Shown here: in pieces, positions 15,236 through 24,372 of the stretch | How the letters are laid out: each line of letters starts with the position of its first letter | How positions within the stretch are numbered: the stretch's first letter is position 1 | Source of the DNA: Pseudomonadota bacterium | GTDB taxonomy: Bacteria > Pseudomonadota > Gammaproteobacteria > Burkholderiales > Burkholderiaceae_D | Assembly (NCBI GenBank): GCA_023422955.1 | Contig: JAFAGG010000082.1 | Location: 1-32,847 of the forward strand | DNA: 32,847 nt | Direction of reading: 5' to 3' | The notes under the pieces: model-generated | What the model was told of the DNA's origin: nothing | Databases searched by the model: none | What the model saw: the letters and a program-made list of their open reading frames with translations, nothing else | Program-made: the position numbers and the translations under genes

Positions 15236-15271
15236 AGACAAGAAGCCCGCTCCAAGCCGGGCTTCTTGTCT
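15236..15271. terminator. Long perfect hairpin, probable terminator of the exported methyltransferase gene
   Basis: AGACAAGAAGCCCG (15236-15249) and CGGGCTTCTTGTCT (15258-15271) give a 14-bp perfect stem with an eight-base loop. The flanking T-runs are weak on both strands, but the hairpin is stable and lies about 60 bp past the stop of the minus-strand gene. Confidence 0.65.
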
Positions 15272-15333
15272 ACATTATTGAGAGTTCTTGCCGCTCTGGA
15301 AAATTTTATAAATGGTTTTTTCGGAAAGAGCCA

Positions 15334-15924
15334 TCACGAACCCATGCCTATCGCCTTCTTGTTCTCTTCCGTAATGGTCCAGTAATAAATGGTCTTGTAA
15401 TCGACTTTTTCAGTACGCTCTGGCGGCCACTCCGGTCCCATGTCGAAGTCATGCGAGACCACGCGGGTGCCGACCTTCAATTGCCTCCATAGCTGCGGAC
15501 GCAGCGCGCGGTTCACGCTGGGCAGCAGGTATAGCGTCACGACATCGGCTTGCGCGAAATCGGCTTTGAACAAATCACCCACCATGAACTTCACGCGATC
15601 GTCCACGCCGGCTTCCTTGGCATTTTGTTTTGCCTCGCTAATGCGTTGCGGATTCAGGTCTATGCCTACGCCGCGCGCACCGCGCTTGGCGGCAGTAATC
15701 ACGATACGGCCATCGCCGCAGCCCAGGTCGTACAGCATGTCGCCTTCCTTGACCTTGGCCATTTCCAGCATCTTGTCCACCACTTCCTGCGGCGTCGGTA
15801 CATAAGGCACATCCAGTTTGGGAGGCGTTTGTGCCTGTGCGGAAGTAAAGGACAAGGCAAATGCAAAGCTGGCGATTATTGCGAACGGTGAAAACAGGAG
15901 ACGACGAGACAAACGGGGTTTCAT
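15334..15924 (-). CDS. Exported protein with a SAM-dependent methyltransferase fold
   Basis: 196 residues. AAGGAGAA just upstream fixes the start. The N-terminus is a clear signal peptide (basic MKPRLSRR, hydrophobic core about 9-27, cleavage near AQA-QTPP). The mature part is a class I methyltransferase: LYDLGCGDGR (64-73) is the SAM motif, GVGIDLNPQRISEAKQNAKEAGV the acidic loop, and VTLYLLPSVNRALRPQLWRQLKVGTRVVSHDFDM the later strands. A SAM fold behind a Sec signal is odd because SAM is cytoplasmic. The hydrophobic segment may instead be a membrane anchor, or the domain may bind something else. It is 23 bp downstream of the permease gene and likely cotranscribed. Substrate unknown. Confidence 0.8.
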   Translation of the reverse strand: MKPRLSRRLLFSPFAIIASFAFALSFTSAQAQTPPKLDVPYVPTPQEVVDKMLEMAKVKEGDMLYDLGCGDGRIVITAAKRGARGVGIDLNPQRISEAKQNAKEAGVDDRVKFMVGDLFKADFAQADVVTLYLLPSVNRALRPQLWRQLKVGTRVVSHDFDMGPEWPPERTEKVDYKTIYYWTITEENKKAIGMGS

Positions 15925-15947
15925 GAACTTCTCCTTTTTGTGTGGGG

Positions 15948-17402
15948 CTACTCGATGACAGAAGACTGCGGGGAATGAACCGGGTGCCGATTAACCAGCA
16001 TGAGCAAAATAAATCCTATGGCGAGTACTCCTACGCCTATCCATGCCGCATTCAATCCACCCAGCGACTGGCTGTAGACATACGACAGGCTGGCCCACAG
16101 CATGTACAGGCAGGTGGCATTGAAGATCAGCGGCAGCAGAGGGTAAAAGGGAACCTTGAAAGGGCGTTCGGTGTGCGGCTCCTTGTGGCGCAGCACGAAC
16201 AGCGACAGGCCGGCCAGCAGGAAGAACAGCCAGAACACCGGTGCGGTAAATTCCACCATGGCCTTGAAGCCGCCGCCGGTCAGCGTGCCTATCACCACCA
16301 GCAGCAAGGCGGCATAACACTGGATCAGCATCGCATTGGTCGGCGTGCCGCGCTTGGCATCCCATTTGCTCAGCTTGGACAGCACGGACCAGTCGCGTCC
16401 CGCAGCGTAACTGGTACGCGCGCCGACGATCATGGTGGCATTGATCGATGTCAGTGCGGCAATCGCGACCATCAGCGAAATGATTTTCTCGCCATAGGCA
16501 CCGAAAGCCACCGACAGCAGGCTGGCGGCAATCGCGGAAGAATCGCGCATGCCGTCCATGCCCAATCCTATCCAGTAAGCCCAGTTCACCAGCAGGTAAA
16601 GCAGGGTAATTACCACGATGGACAGCACCAGCGCCTTGACCATGTTGTGGCGGCCGTCCTTCAGCTCGGCGCTGATATAGGCGGCTTCATTCCAGCCGCC
16701 GTAAGTCAGCAGTACGAATACCATGGCCAGGCCGAACGCCGCCGGCATGTTGATGACGCCGTCTTCGGCTGCGGCGACAGGCGCAGGAGTGGGTACCGTA
16801 TGGCCCGCGCCCAGCAGATAAAGCGCTGCGCCGACAATGATCAGCAGACCCAGCACTTCCAGCAGGGTCAGCCAGGTTTGTGCAGAGGCGCTGGTATGGA
16901 TGCCGCGCAGATTGACCCAGGACAGAATCGCAATCGATGCCATCGCATAAATGGCGGATGACCATGCGGGACTAACCGCAGTCAGGGGCAGGAGCTGCGT
17001 CATGTAGTCGCCGAATACAAAGCCGAGCAGGGCAATCGAGCCGGTGGTAATGACGGAGAATCGTGCCCAGGCGAAAAGAAAGGAAACCGAGCGGCCGTAG
17101 GCGCGATGGAGAAAGTGATAATCGCCGCCGGCATGAGAATAGGCGGTGCTTAATTCGGCATAACACAGCGCGCCCACCAGGGAGACCAGACCGCCCAGTA
17201 GCCAGGCGGCAAACATCCACTCCGGACTGCCGGTTATGCCGGCCACCATGGACGGCGCCTTGAAGATGCCGGCGCCGATCACAACGCCAATGATGAGAGC
17301 AATGGCATCGCGCAAGCTCAGAACGGCTTGCGGCCCCGCATGCGGCTCGGCGCCGCCGGTAAGATTTCTGGAGGGCGCTTGGTTTTTCATCCGGCAAGCC
17401 AT
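15948..17402 (-). CDS. APC-superfamily amino acid permease
   Basis: 484 residues with about 12 membrane helices. The first helix carries the APC signature IIGVVIGAGIFKAPSMVAG (about 36-54), and YAELSTAYSHAGGDYHFLHRAYGRSVSF follows in the TM3 region. It is expected to be a secondary transporter of amino acids or related amines in the inner membrane; the substrate cannot be read from sequence. Two Met codons (17402 and 17390) are possible starts and neither has a clear ribosome binding site. It is the promoter-proximal gene of a pair with the exported methyltransferase-fold protein. Confidence 0.85.
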   Translation of the reverse strand: MACRMKNQAPSRNLTGGAEPHAGPQAVLSLRDAIALIIGVVIGAGIFKAPSMVAGITGSPEWMFAAWLLGGLVSLVGALCYAELSTAYSHAGGDYHFLHRAYGRSVSFLFAWARFSVITTGSIALLGFVFGDYMTQLLPLTAVSPAWSSAIYAMASIAILSWVNLRGIHTSASAQTWLTLLEVLGLLIIVGAALYLLGAGHTVPTPAPVAAAEDGVINMPAAFGLAMVFVLLTYGGWNEAAYISAELKDGRHNMVKALVLSIVVITLLYLLVNWAYWIGLGMDGMRDSSAIAASLLSVAFGAYGEKIISLMVAIAALTSINATMIVGARTSYAAGRDWSVLSKLSKWDAKRGTPTNAMLIQCYAALLLVVIGTLTGGGFKAMVEFTAPVFWLFFLLAGLSLFVLRHKEPHTERPFKVPFYPLLPLIFNATCLYMLWASLSYVYSQSLGGLNAAWIGVGVLAIGFILLMLVNRHPVHSPQSSVIE

Positions 17403-17788
17403 CGCGCTTGCAGCGGCGCAGCGGCATGTGAAAAACGCAAGACAAAGTACGCTTTCGTCATCCAGATCTCCAATGCTATTAAAAAAGCAGTTTGGATACT
17501 ATTCGCACTATCAACGGATAGCCAAACAGAATGCCAATTGTTTATACGAAATCAAAGGGCAATCTGTACCAAGGCCAGCACGCGACAGGTGATGATTTCA
17601 CCCGCCAGTTCCGGGGCACCGGAACATATCTAATGAGGCACTGGCCGCCCGCCGGGCGATGAAGCAAGGGTTTCAATATTACCCCAACTTCCTCCCTGGT
17701 CCGGCCGGGCGTGACAGGGCGTCGATTGTTGTAGAAATAGAAGGCGAAAGAGCCGGAGTATCGCGGAAGAGCAGAGAGGATAAGGGCC
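17403..17788. other. Intergenic stretch between the permease and the NodT-type lipoprotein
   Basis: About 386 bp without a supportable gene. The 5' side holds the leader of the permease; the side near 17789 is the 3' end of the efflux operon. A 97-codon minus frame (17542-17835) overlaps the efflux gene and has no family-like features. I see no convincing promoter or terminator. Confidence 0.5.
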
Positions 17789-19252
17789 TTAATTTTCCGC
17801 TGCCGCTGCCGGTTCTGCTGCGGATGGCGGGACATTCCTGTTCTCGATCAGTCCCATCGCTTCGAACAAGGCAATCTGCGCACGCGCGACATCGCCTTGC
17901 GTGCGCATCAGGTCGCGCCGGTTGGCAAGCCAGGTGCGCTGCACTTCCAGCACATCGAGGAAATCGGTCAGGCCTTCAGTGTAGAGCGTGCGCACTTGTT
18001 CCAGCGATGCATCCGAGGCTTCGGCAGCGGCGCGGCGCGCGACCAGCTGGGAGCGGGTGGTCTGGTGCGCCAATAGCGCGCTCTCGGCTTGCTCCAGCGC
18101 TTCCAGCACGGTTCGCCGATAAACCAGCGTGGCTTCCCGGGCGCGGGATTGCGCTGCGCTCAGCTCGGCCCGGCGCTGGCCGCCGTCGAATAAGGGAAAG
18201 GACAGCGCGCCGCCCAGCGAACTGGTCAGGGAGCTGACTACCGAGCCGGTACCTAGGCCGGTGGCGGTGAGCAGCAATTGTCCCGGCAAGCGCAGTTGCG
18301 GATACAGCTCGGATTCCGCAACGCCGACATTGGCATAGGCGGCAATCAGTGCGCGTTCCGCGGCCCGTACATCGGGACGCAGGCGCAGCAGATCGACAGG
18401 GCGGGGCGTGGGCACGGGCTGGTCCAGCGCCGGAAGCGGCGGCATGGTTTGCACCGCCTGCGTGGGCGAAGGGGCGGCGAGGCGCTCTCCGGCCAGGATG
18501 TGCAGCGCCAGTTCGGCCTGTTTCACGCTCGCCGCGGCGGCATCCAGTTCCGCCTGCACCGTGGCCAGATCCGACTTCGCGCGCACCAGATCCAGCGGCG
18601 GTGCCAGGCCTACATCGACCCGCACTGCGACGATGCGCTGCGTTTCTTTTCTCAGTTGCAGCGTCTGTTCCAGCAGTGCCTGTTCACGCTGCGTTTCGCG
18701 CCAGGACAGATAGCTGCGGGCTGTCAGCCCGGCGGTAGCAAGCCGCGAAGCCTGGGCCAGGTCGTGCTGCTGCATCAGGCTGGCAGCAGCGGCGCGTTCG
18801 GCTTGCCGCAAGCCGCCCCACAGGTCGAGCGCCCAGTCGAACTGCAAGCCGGCGCTGGCGCTGGGAGAGTTGTTGGTATTCTGCGTGGTGGTGCGGCTGT
18901 TGGTATTGATGTTGCCACGGCGGTAATTGGCGGTGACTTGCGAGCTCGCATCCAGCGTGGGGCGCAGCCGGCCCTGCGCGCCTTGCAGCGCCGCCGCAGC
19001 CTGGTCGATGCGCTCAAATGCAATCGCGATATCCAGGTTGCCGGCCAGCGCGCGATCGACCCACTGCGTGAGCTGAGGATCGTCGAACTGTTCCCACCAG
19101 CGCAAATCCGCTTGCGTGGGCGCCGAGGTCGGCGCCTGCTGATAGACGAAGCGTTCGCCATCCTGCAGGCCGACATCCGGGCGCTCGTAGACCGGGCCCA
19201 CCGTGGTGCAGCCCGCCGCCAGCAGTGCCAGCATTATCAGTGCGGCTTTCAT
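17789..19252 (-). CDS. NodT-family outer-membrane efflux lipoprotein
   Basis: 487 residues with a lipoprotein signal (MKAALIMLALLAAGC, lipidated Cys15) followed by TTVGPVYERP, the usual start of NodT/OprM-type proteins. Two repeated outer-membrane-factor units follow, with QFDDPQLTQWVDRALAGNLDIAIAFERI in the first and RADVLRLRPDVRAAERALIAAYANVGVAESELYPQLRL at the second. The protein forms the trimeric outer-membrane exit channel for the RND pump encoded upstream. Its ATG overlaps the pump stop codon (ATGA, 19249-19252), so the two are translationally coupled. It is the last gene of the operon. Confidence 0.93.
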   Translation of the reverse strand: MKAALIMLALLAAGCTTVGPVYERPDVGLQDGERFVYQQAPTSAPTQADLRWWEQFDDPQLTQWVDRALAGNLDIAIAFERIDQAAAALQGAQGRLRPTLDASSQVTANYRRGNINTNSRTTTQNTNNSPSASAGLQFDWALDLWGGLRQAERAAAASLMQQHDLAQASRLATAGLTARSYLSWRETQREQALLEQTLQLRKETQRIVAVRVDVGLAPPLDLVRAKSDLATVQAELDAAAASVKQAELALHILAGERLAAPSPTQAVQTMPPLPALDQPVPTPRPVDLLRLRPDVRAAERALIAAYANVGVAESELYPQLRLPGQLLLTATGLGTGSVVSSLTSSLGGALSFPLFDGGQRRAELSAAQSRAREATLVYRRTVLEALEQAESALLAHQTTRSQLVARRAAAEASDASLEQVRTLYTEGLTDFLDVLEVQRTWLANRRDLMRTQGDVARAQIALFEAMGLIENRNVPPSAAEPAAAAEN

Positions 19253-22200
19253 GCGTTTCCTTTTTCATGGGAAGCGGCGGCTTCCATTTCCTGCTCCAGT
19301 TGTCCGCTTTGATGCGCGCGCGGCTTCGAGAAACGCGCGATCAGCAGATACACCACCGGTGTCAGGAACAGCGTGAATACCGTTGCCAGGCCCAGGCCGC
19401 CGAAAATGATCCAGCCGATGGCAGCGCGCGACTCCGCGCCGGGGCCGCTGCCGATCACCAGCGGCAAGGCACCCATCACCGTGGAGGCGATGGTCATCAT
19501 GATGGGACGCAGGCGCACTGCCGCCGCTTCGGTGACCGCTTCCAGCACCGTGCGCCCGCTATCGCGCACCTGGTCGGCAAACTCCACCAGCAGAATGCCG
19601 TTCTTGGCCATGATGCCTACCAGCAGCAGCAAGCCAATCTGGCTGTAGATGTTCAGCGAGGTACCCGACAGCGCCATCGCGAATATGGCCGCGCACAACG
19701 CGAATGGCACGGTGATCATCACCACCAGAGGGCTGGTGATGCCTTCGAATTGCGCAATCAGCACCAGGAACACCACCAGCAGGGCGATGCCGAAGGTGAT
19801 AGCGATGCCTTGGGAGGTTTCTTCCAGCGTGGCGGCTTCGTCGAGAAAAAGCAGGCTGATGCCGGCGGGAAGTTCGTTGCCGGCGAGTTCGCGCAAGTCA
19901 TCGACCGCATCCCGCACCGAATAGCCTTCCGCCAGGTCGCCCGATACTTCCACCGCGCGCCGCAAGCCATGCCGGTCGAGTTCGGCGGCCACGCCTTCTT
20001 CCGACATGCGCACGAATTGCGACAGCGGCACCAGCTTGTCGTCAGCCGCCCGCACATTCAGCATCATCAGGTCATGCGGACCGCGCACCGTGCCGGCTGT
20101 CGATTCCAGGATCACGCTCACGGTGCGATCCTGCACCGACAGTTCCGTGATCTCGTTGCCATCCACCAGCGCCTGCAGCGCGGCGCGGATCGCCTCCACC
20201 GAGATGCCCAGGTCGGCCGCGCGCAGCCGGTCCAGCTCCAGCGTGATCTGCGGCTGGGTGGCCTGGAATTCCACGCGCAGATCGCGCACGCCCGGCAGGG
20301 TTTTGCCTATGGTATCGGCGAAGGCATAGGCGGCCTGCGCAATTTCCTGGTGGCTGTTGCCGGTCAGTGCAAAGCGTATGCCGCCGTCGGCCCCGCGTAT
20401 GCCCAGGCTGTTGCCGGCCGAGATGCGCACCTGCGCGCCGGGAATCTCGCTCAGCGCCGGGCGCAGTTGCGAGGAAATCTCTCCCTGGCTGAGATCGCGC
20501 TCGCCCCAGTCCTTCAGCCGCGCAATCACGGTACCGACATTCGGATCGCGCCCGCCGGTAATCGACAGGATGTTTTCGATGACACCCCGGTCGACAAAAG
20601 GCGCTAGCGCCTGTTCCACCTGCTCCACTTGCCGGTCCATGTAGGGCAGGCCTGCACCATCGGGGCCGGTGAGTGCCACCATAACTACGCCGCGGTCTTC
20701 CGGCGGCACCAGCTCTTCCTGTATGGACGGAAACAGCGCCAGCGAAATCGCCAGCAGCGCAAGGCTGACGCCCATCAGCAGCCAGGGAAACCTGAGGATC
20801 TTGCTCAGCGTGCGCTCATAGCTGTCGCGCATGCGGCCGCCGCTGCGGTTCAGCCATGACTGCCAGCGCCCCGGTTCGCCCTGCATGCGGGTGCGTGACG
20901 CCAGCGCCGGCACCAGCGACAGCGCCACGAAGGAAGAGATGGCTACCGAGAACGCCATCATGAAACCGAATTCGCCGAACAGCCGGCCCGCTTCCGACGG
21001 CAGGAAGGAAATCGGCACAAACACCGAGGCCAGCGTGACGGTGGTGGCGATCACGGCAAAGAACACTTCACGCGTGCCCAGCACGGCAGCGGCCAGCTTG
21101 CCCAGGCCTTCGTTGCTGCGGCGCTGTATGTTTTCCATCACCACGATCGCATCATCCACCACCAGGCCGCTGGCAATCACCAGCGCCAATAGCGTCAGCA
21201 GGTTCAGCGAAAAGCCCAGCGCCCAGATGGCGGCGATGGTGCCGATCAGCGAAACGGGAATCGCCACCATCGGAATCATGGTCAGTTGCCAGCGCCCCAT
21301 GAACACGCCGACCACTGCAATCACGATGACCAGCGCAATCACCAGTGTCAGCAGCACTTCGCGGATCGCGCCTTCGATGAAGATGGCTTCATCGACCGTC
21401 ACGGTGATGTTGGCATCGCGTATGTCGCGGTTGAGCCGCGCTACGGTCTGCTTCACGCCGTCGGAAATGGTGACCGTATTCGACTGGGCCTGGCGCAGCA
21501 CACCGAGGTTCACGACCGAGCGGCCATCGAGCCGCACATAGGCGGTGGGGTCGGCGGGAGAGAAAAAGACTTCGGCCACATCGCCGATGCGCACCTCGTC
21601 GCGTACGCGCAGCGCCATCATTTCTTCCGGCGTTTCCACCGAAGCATTGGCCCGTACCCGCACTTCCTGGTCGACCGACTTGAAGCTGCCGGCCGGCACG
21701 TCGGCGCGTGCGGTGCGCAATACCGTGGCGATATCGTCCACCGCCAGCCCGTAGGCGGTCAGGCGCGCCGGATCGACGCGCACGCGCATCACGCGCGCCT
21801 GGTTGCCGAACAGCGTGACATCGGCCACGCCATCGACTGCCGTCAGCGCCGGCTGTATCTGGTCTTCCACCAGGCGCGTGAGCTGATCGACGGGCAAGGT
21901 TTCGCTGGTGATCGCCAGCTGCATCACCGGCCGCGCATCGTCGTCAGCTTTCACCACCGTGACTTCTTCCACGCCATCCGGCAGATTGCGCTCGATGCGG
22001 CTCACCGCTTCGCGGATATCGTTGGCGGCATCGTTCAGGTCGATATCCGGCCTGAATTCCACGCTGACGCGCGCCGTGTTTTCTTCGCTGGAAGAGCGCA
22101 CGCGCATCACGCCCGCGACCCGCGCGGTGGCGGCTTCGATCAGGCGCGTGACTTCGGTATCCAGGGTTTCTGGCGCTGCGCCCGGCAGCGATGCGCGTAT

Positions 22201-22356
22201 GGTCACCACCGGCCGGTCCACGCTGGGCAGCTCGCGCACTTCCACGCCCAGCAGGGCGGCGATGCCGGCAATCACGATCAGCAGGTTCATCACCGCCACT
22301 AGCCAGGGGCGGCGCACGCTCAGCGCCGGCAGTCCGGAAGTCGGGTCCTGGCTCAT
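19249..22356 (-). CDS. RND efflux pump inner-membrane transporter (HAE-1 type)
   Basis: 1035 residues with 12 membrane helices and two large periplasmic loops. The proton-relay pair Asp401-Asp402 is present in GLVVDDAIVVMENI of the fourth helix, and duplicated family motifs include GAAPETLDTEVTRLIE and the C-terminal GIMAKNGILLVEFA. It resembles the hydrophobic/amphiphilic efflux group (MexF/MdtB-like) rather than heavy-metal pumps, so drugs, dyes or solvents are likely substrates; this is inference. It is joined by ATGA overlaps to the adaptor gene upstream (22353-22356) and the outer-membrane gene downstream, giving a complete tripartite system. Confidence 0.95.
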   Translation of the reverse strand: MSQDPTSGLPALSVRRPWLVAVMNLLIVIAGIAALLGVEVRELPSVDRPVVTIRASLPGAAPETLDTEVTRLIEAATARVAGVMRVRSSSEENTARVSVEFRPDIDLNDAANDIREAVSRIERNLPDGVEEVTVVKADDDARPVMQLAITSETLPVDQLTRLVEDQIQPALTAVDGVADVTLFGNQARVMRVRVDPARLTAYGLAVDDIATVLRTARADVPAGSFKSVDQEVRVRANASVETPEEMMALRVRDEVRIGDVAEVFFSPADPTAYVRLDGRSVVNLGVLRQAQSNTVTISDGVKQTVARLNRDIRDANITVTVDEAIFIEGAIREVLLTLVIALVIVIAVVGVFMGRWQLTMIPMVAIPVSLIGTIAAIWALGFSLNLLTLLALVIASGLVVDDAIVVMENIQRRSNEGLGKLAAAVLGTREVFFAVIATTVTLASVFVPISFLPSEAGRLFGEFGFMMAFSVAISSFVALSLVPALASRTRMQGEPGRWQSWLNRSGGRMRDSYERTLSKILRFPWLLMGVSLALLAISLALFPSIQEELVPPEDRGVVMVALTGPDGAGLPYMDRQVEQVEQALAPFVDRGVIENILSITGGRDPNVGTVIARLKDWGERDLSQGEISSQLRPALSEIPGAQVRISAGNSLGIRGADGGIRFALTGNSHQEIAQAAYAFADTIGKTLPGVRDLRVEFQATQPQITLELDRLRAADLGISVEAIRAALQALVDGNEITELSVQDRTVSVILESTAGTVRGPHDLMMLNVRAADDKLVPLSQFVRMSEEGVAAELDRHGLRRAVEVSGDLAEGYSVRDAVDDLRELAGNELPAGISLLFLDEAATLEETSQGIAITFGIALLVVFLVLIAQFEGITSPLVVMITVPFALCAAIFAMALSGTSLNIYSQIGLLLLVGIMAKNGILLVEFADQVRDSGRTVLEAVTEAAAVRLRPIMMTIASTVMGALPLVIGSGPGAESRAAIGWIIFGGLGLATVFTLFLTPVVYLLIARFSKPRAHQSGQLEQEMEAAASHEKGNA

Positions 22357-23471
22357 GCGCCTTCCATCCCTTGGGTAGCCACCGGCTCAGCCTGCTTCTG
22401 GCGTATCAGGCGCACTGCGCGTCCCGGGCTCAGGCGTTGCACGCCCTCCACGACCACAGCTTCGTCAGCCTGCAATTCACCGCGAACCAGCACCGAGCCT
22501 TCCATGCGGCGCACCACCTGTACCGGCACGCGCACGCTCTGTTCATTACGGACTATCCAAACATGCGCGCCGTCGCTGGTCCATTGCACCGCGATTTCAG
22601 GCACGCGTATCGCGTCGTCGCCGGGCAATGCCAGCTGGATGCGGAAGGACATGCCGGGGCGCAGCAGGTCTTGCTCGTTCGGCACCGTGGCGCGCACGGT
22701 CAGCGTGCGGGTTTGCGCATCGAGACGGCTGTCGATGCGCGACAGCTTGCCGGTAAATTCCTGGCCCGGAAAGGCAATCGTGGTCAGCGTCAGCGCCTGA
22801 TCCAGCGCCAGTCGTGGCAGGAAAGGCTCCGGCACCTGGAAACTCACCAGCAGGGAAGTCCTGTCATCGAGCGTGGTCACAGCCGTATCCGGGCCGATAC
22901 GGTCGCCCGGATCGACCTGGGCGATGCCGACCACGCCGGCAAAGGGGGCGCGAATGGAGCGGTCGCGCAATTGTTCCTGCGCCAGCGCGAGTTCGAGCTC
23001 AGCCTGGCGAAAGGCAATCTGTGCTTCAACCAGCACATTTTCCGACACCGCTCCCGAACCCTGCGCACGCTGATAACGGTTCAGCAACTGCCGCGCGCCA
23101 TCCAGCCTGGTTTGCGCCAGCTTCACCGCCAACTGCTCGTCGCGGTCCACCAGCTTGATCAGCAACTGGTCTTTCTTTACCTGCTGTCCGGCGGTAAATG
23201 CCACGCGCTCGACTTCGCCGGCGACCTTAGGAAAGACCGTGACCGACGACGCGGCAATGCCGGAGCCGACGAGATCCAGCATCACGTTATCGTTGGCGCT
23301 TTCAGTTGCAGCGACGACTACCGAGGTTTTTGCGTTACTGGAATTGGCGGCTGCTGGAGGCGTCTTTTGCTGCTGGCTTATCCACCATCCTCCCAGCAAT
23401 GCAAGGATGATCACAACGAGGATGGCAACAATAGAGCGGCAAGAGCGGGATAGGCGGGATGAGGCTGGCAC
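22353..23471 (-). CDS. RND efflux membrane fusion (periplasmic adaptor) protein
   Basis: 372 residues with an N-terminal membrane anchor (about 13-30), a lipoyl/biotinyl-like half-domain (VFPKVAGEVERVAFTAGQQVKKDQLLIKLVD), a helical hairpin (about 105-165) and the returning half (RDRSIRAPFAGVVGIAQVDPGDRIG), then beta-barrel and membrane-proximal domains. It links the RND pump to the NodT-type channel. The start is a GTG at 23471 without a good ribosome binding site; no nearer in-frame ATG exists. It is the first gene of the operon. No TetR- or LysR-type regulator lies next to it. Confidence 0.92.
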   Translation of the reverse strand: MPASSRLSRSCRSIVAILVVIILALLGGWWISQQQKTPPAAANSSNAKTSVVVAATESANDNVMLDLVGSGIAASSVTVFPKVAGEVERVAFTAGQQVKKDQLLIKLVDRDEQLAVKLAQTRLDGARQLLNRYQRAQGSGAVSENVLVEAQIAFRQAELELALAQEQLRDRSIRAPFAGVVGIAQVDPGDRIGPDTAVTTLDDRTSLLVSFQVPEPFLPRLALDQALTLTTIAFPGQEFTGKLSRIDSRLDAQTRTLTVRATVPNEQDLLRPGMSFRIQLALPGDDAIRVPEIAVQWTSDGAHVWIVRNEQSVRVPVQVVRRMEGSVLVRGELQADEAVVVEGVQRLSPGRAVRLIRQKQAEPVATQGMEGA

Positions 23472-23771
23472 TGTCAGTGGATACCCGGGAAAAATTTAAG
23501 GGGATGGCTTGCAGCGATGATTCTTCAGCAAGCAAAGCCGAGGCCTGGTGTCGGCCGACTGAGTAGAGACTTTATCTTGCATTTGTTTCTCCACTATTTC
23601 ACTTGCCTGGTAATTTATTATTGAGCAAGCAAACGGCTGGAGCAGAAATTATCTTTGCTTCAAAGAGGCCGGGAAGAAGTAGAGATCACAAAGTAGCGAT
23701 CACAAGCAGGCATTGTACGCAGGGTGGTTCGAAGTATCCCTGCAATGCGCATGAGTGCACCGCAGCAATAC
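23472..23771. other. Intergenic stretch upstream of the efflux operon
   Basis: 300 bp between the adaptor start and the 3' end of ubiX. No gene, regulator or clear hairpin is visible. The efflux promoter must lie here unless transcription reads through from ubiX. Confidence 0.5.
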
Positions 23772-24353
23772 TCAGCAGGATTTCATGCCTTGCCAGCGCG
23801 GCGCCAGCGCATGATCGATGCAGAAAAGATCCAAAACACGAGCGACCGTATGATCGACCATGTCATCGATGCTCTGGGGACGATGATAAAAGGCAGGCAG
23901 GGGAGGGAAGATGATGCCGCCCATCTCGGTGACGGCGGTCATGTTGCGCAGGTGCGCGAGATTGAAAGGCGTTTCCCGCACCATCAGTACCAGGCGACGC
24001 CTTTCTTTCAAGGCCACGTCAGCAGCGCGGGTAATCAGATTGTCGGACAAGCCATGCGCCACGGCTGCCAGGCTGCGCATCGAGCAGGGCGCAATCACCA
24101 TGCCATCATTTTGAAATGAACCGCTGGCAAGGGCCGCGCCGATATCGCGCACCGAATGCGCCACATCGGCCAGCCCTTCGACATCCTTGCGGCTCATGTC
24201 GAGTTCCTGGTGCACATTGAGCACGCCGGCATCGGACAGCACCACATGGGTTTCGATATCCGGCGATGCCTTCAATACCTGCAGCAGGCGCACGCCATAC
24301 ACGGCGCCGGTGGCGCCGGTGATGGCAACGATCAGGCGCTGTACCGCAGGCAT
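23772..24353 (-). CDS. ubiX: Flavin prenyltransferase UbiX
   Basis: 193 residues of the UbiX/Pad1 flavoprotein family: RLIVAITGATGAVYGVRLLQVL at the N-terminus (FMN binding), APCSMRSLAAVAHGLSDNLITRAADVALKERRRLVLMVRETPFNLAHLRNM in the middle, and GGIIFPPLPAFYHRPQSIDDMVDHTVARVLDLF near the end. UbiX makes the prenylated FMN needed by the decarboxylase UbiD in ubiquinone synthesis. It follows grxD by 19 bp on the same strand and is probably its operon partner. The quinone it helps to make is the substrate of the bc1 complex encoded at 4988-7786. Confidence 0.95.
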   Translation of the reverse strand: MPAVQRLIVAITGATGAVYGVRLLQVLKASPDIETHVVLSDAGVLNVHQELDMSRKDVEGLADVAHSVRDIGAALASGSFQNDGMVIAPCSMRSLAAVAHGLSDNLITRAADVALKERRRLVLMVRETPFNLAHLRNMTAVTEMGGIIFPPLPAFYHRPQSIDDMVDHTVARVLDLFCIDHALAPRWQGMKSC

Positions 24354-24372
24354 AGTCAGAACGGGAGGACTA

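Noticed and set aside
9126..15333. Genomic island integrated at tRNA-Thr
   Set aside because: I looked for a second copy of the tRNA 3' end and for an integrase gene and saw neither; the only proven mobile element is the IS66 copy with its own target duplication.
17542..17835. 97-codon minus-strand frame between the efflux operon and the permease
   Set aside because: It overlaps the efflux gene end, has no ribosome binding site and no family pattern.
19225..20607. 460-codon plus-strand frame opposite the RND pump, and similar long frames (21286-22302, 968-1846)
   Set aside because: They are antisense shadows of well-supported genes in GC-rich DNA, rich in His/Arg/Gln and without domains.
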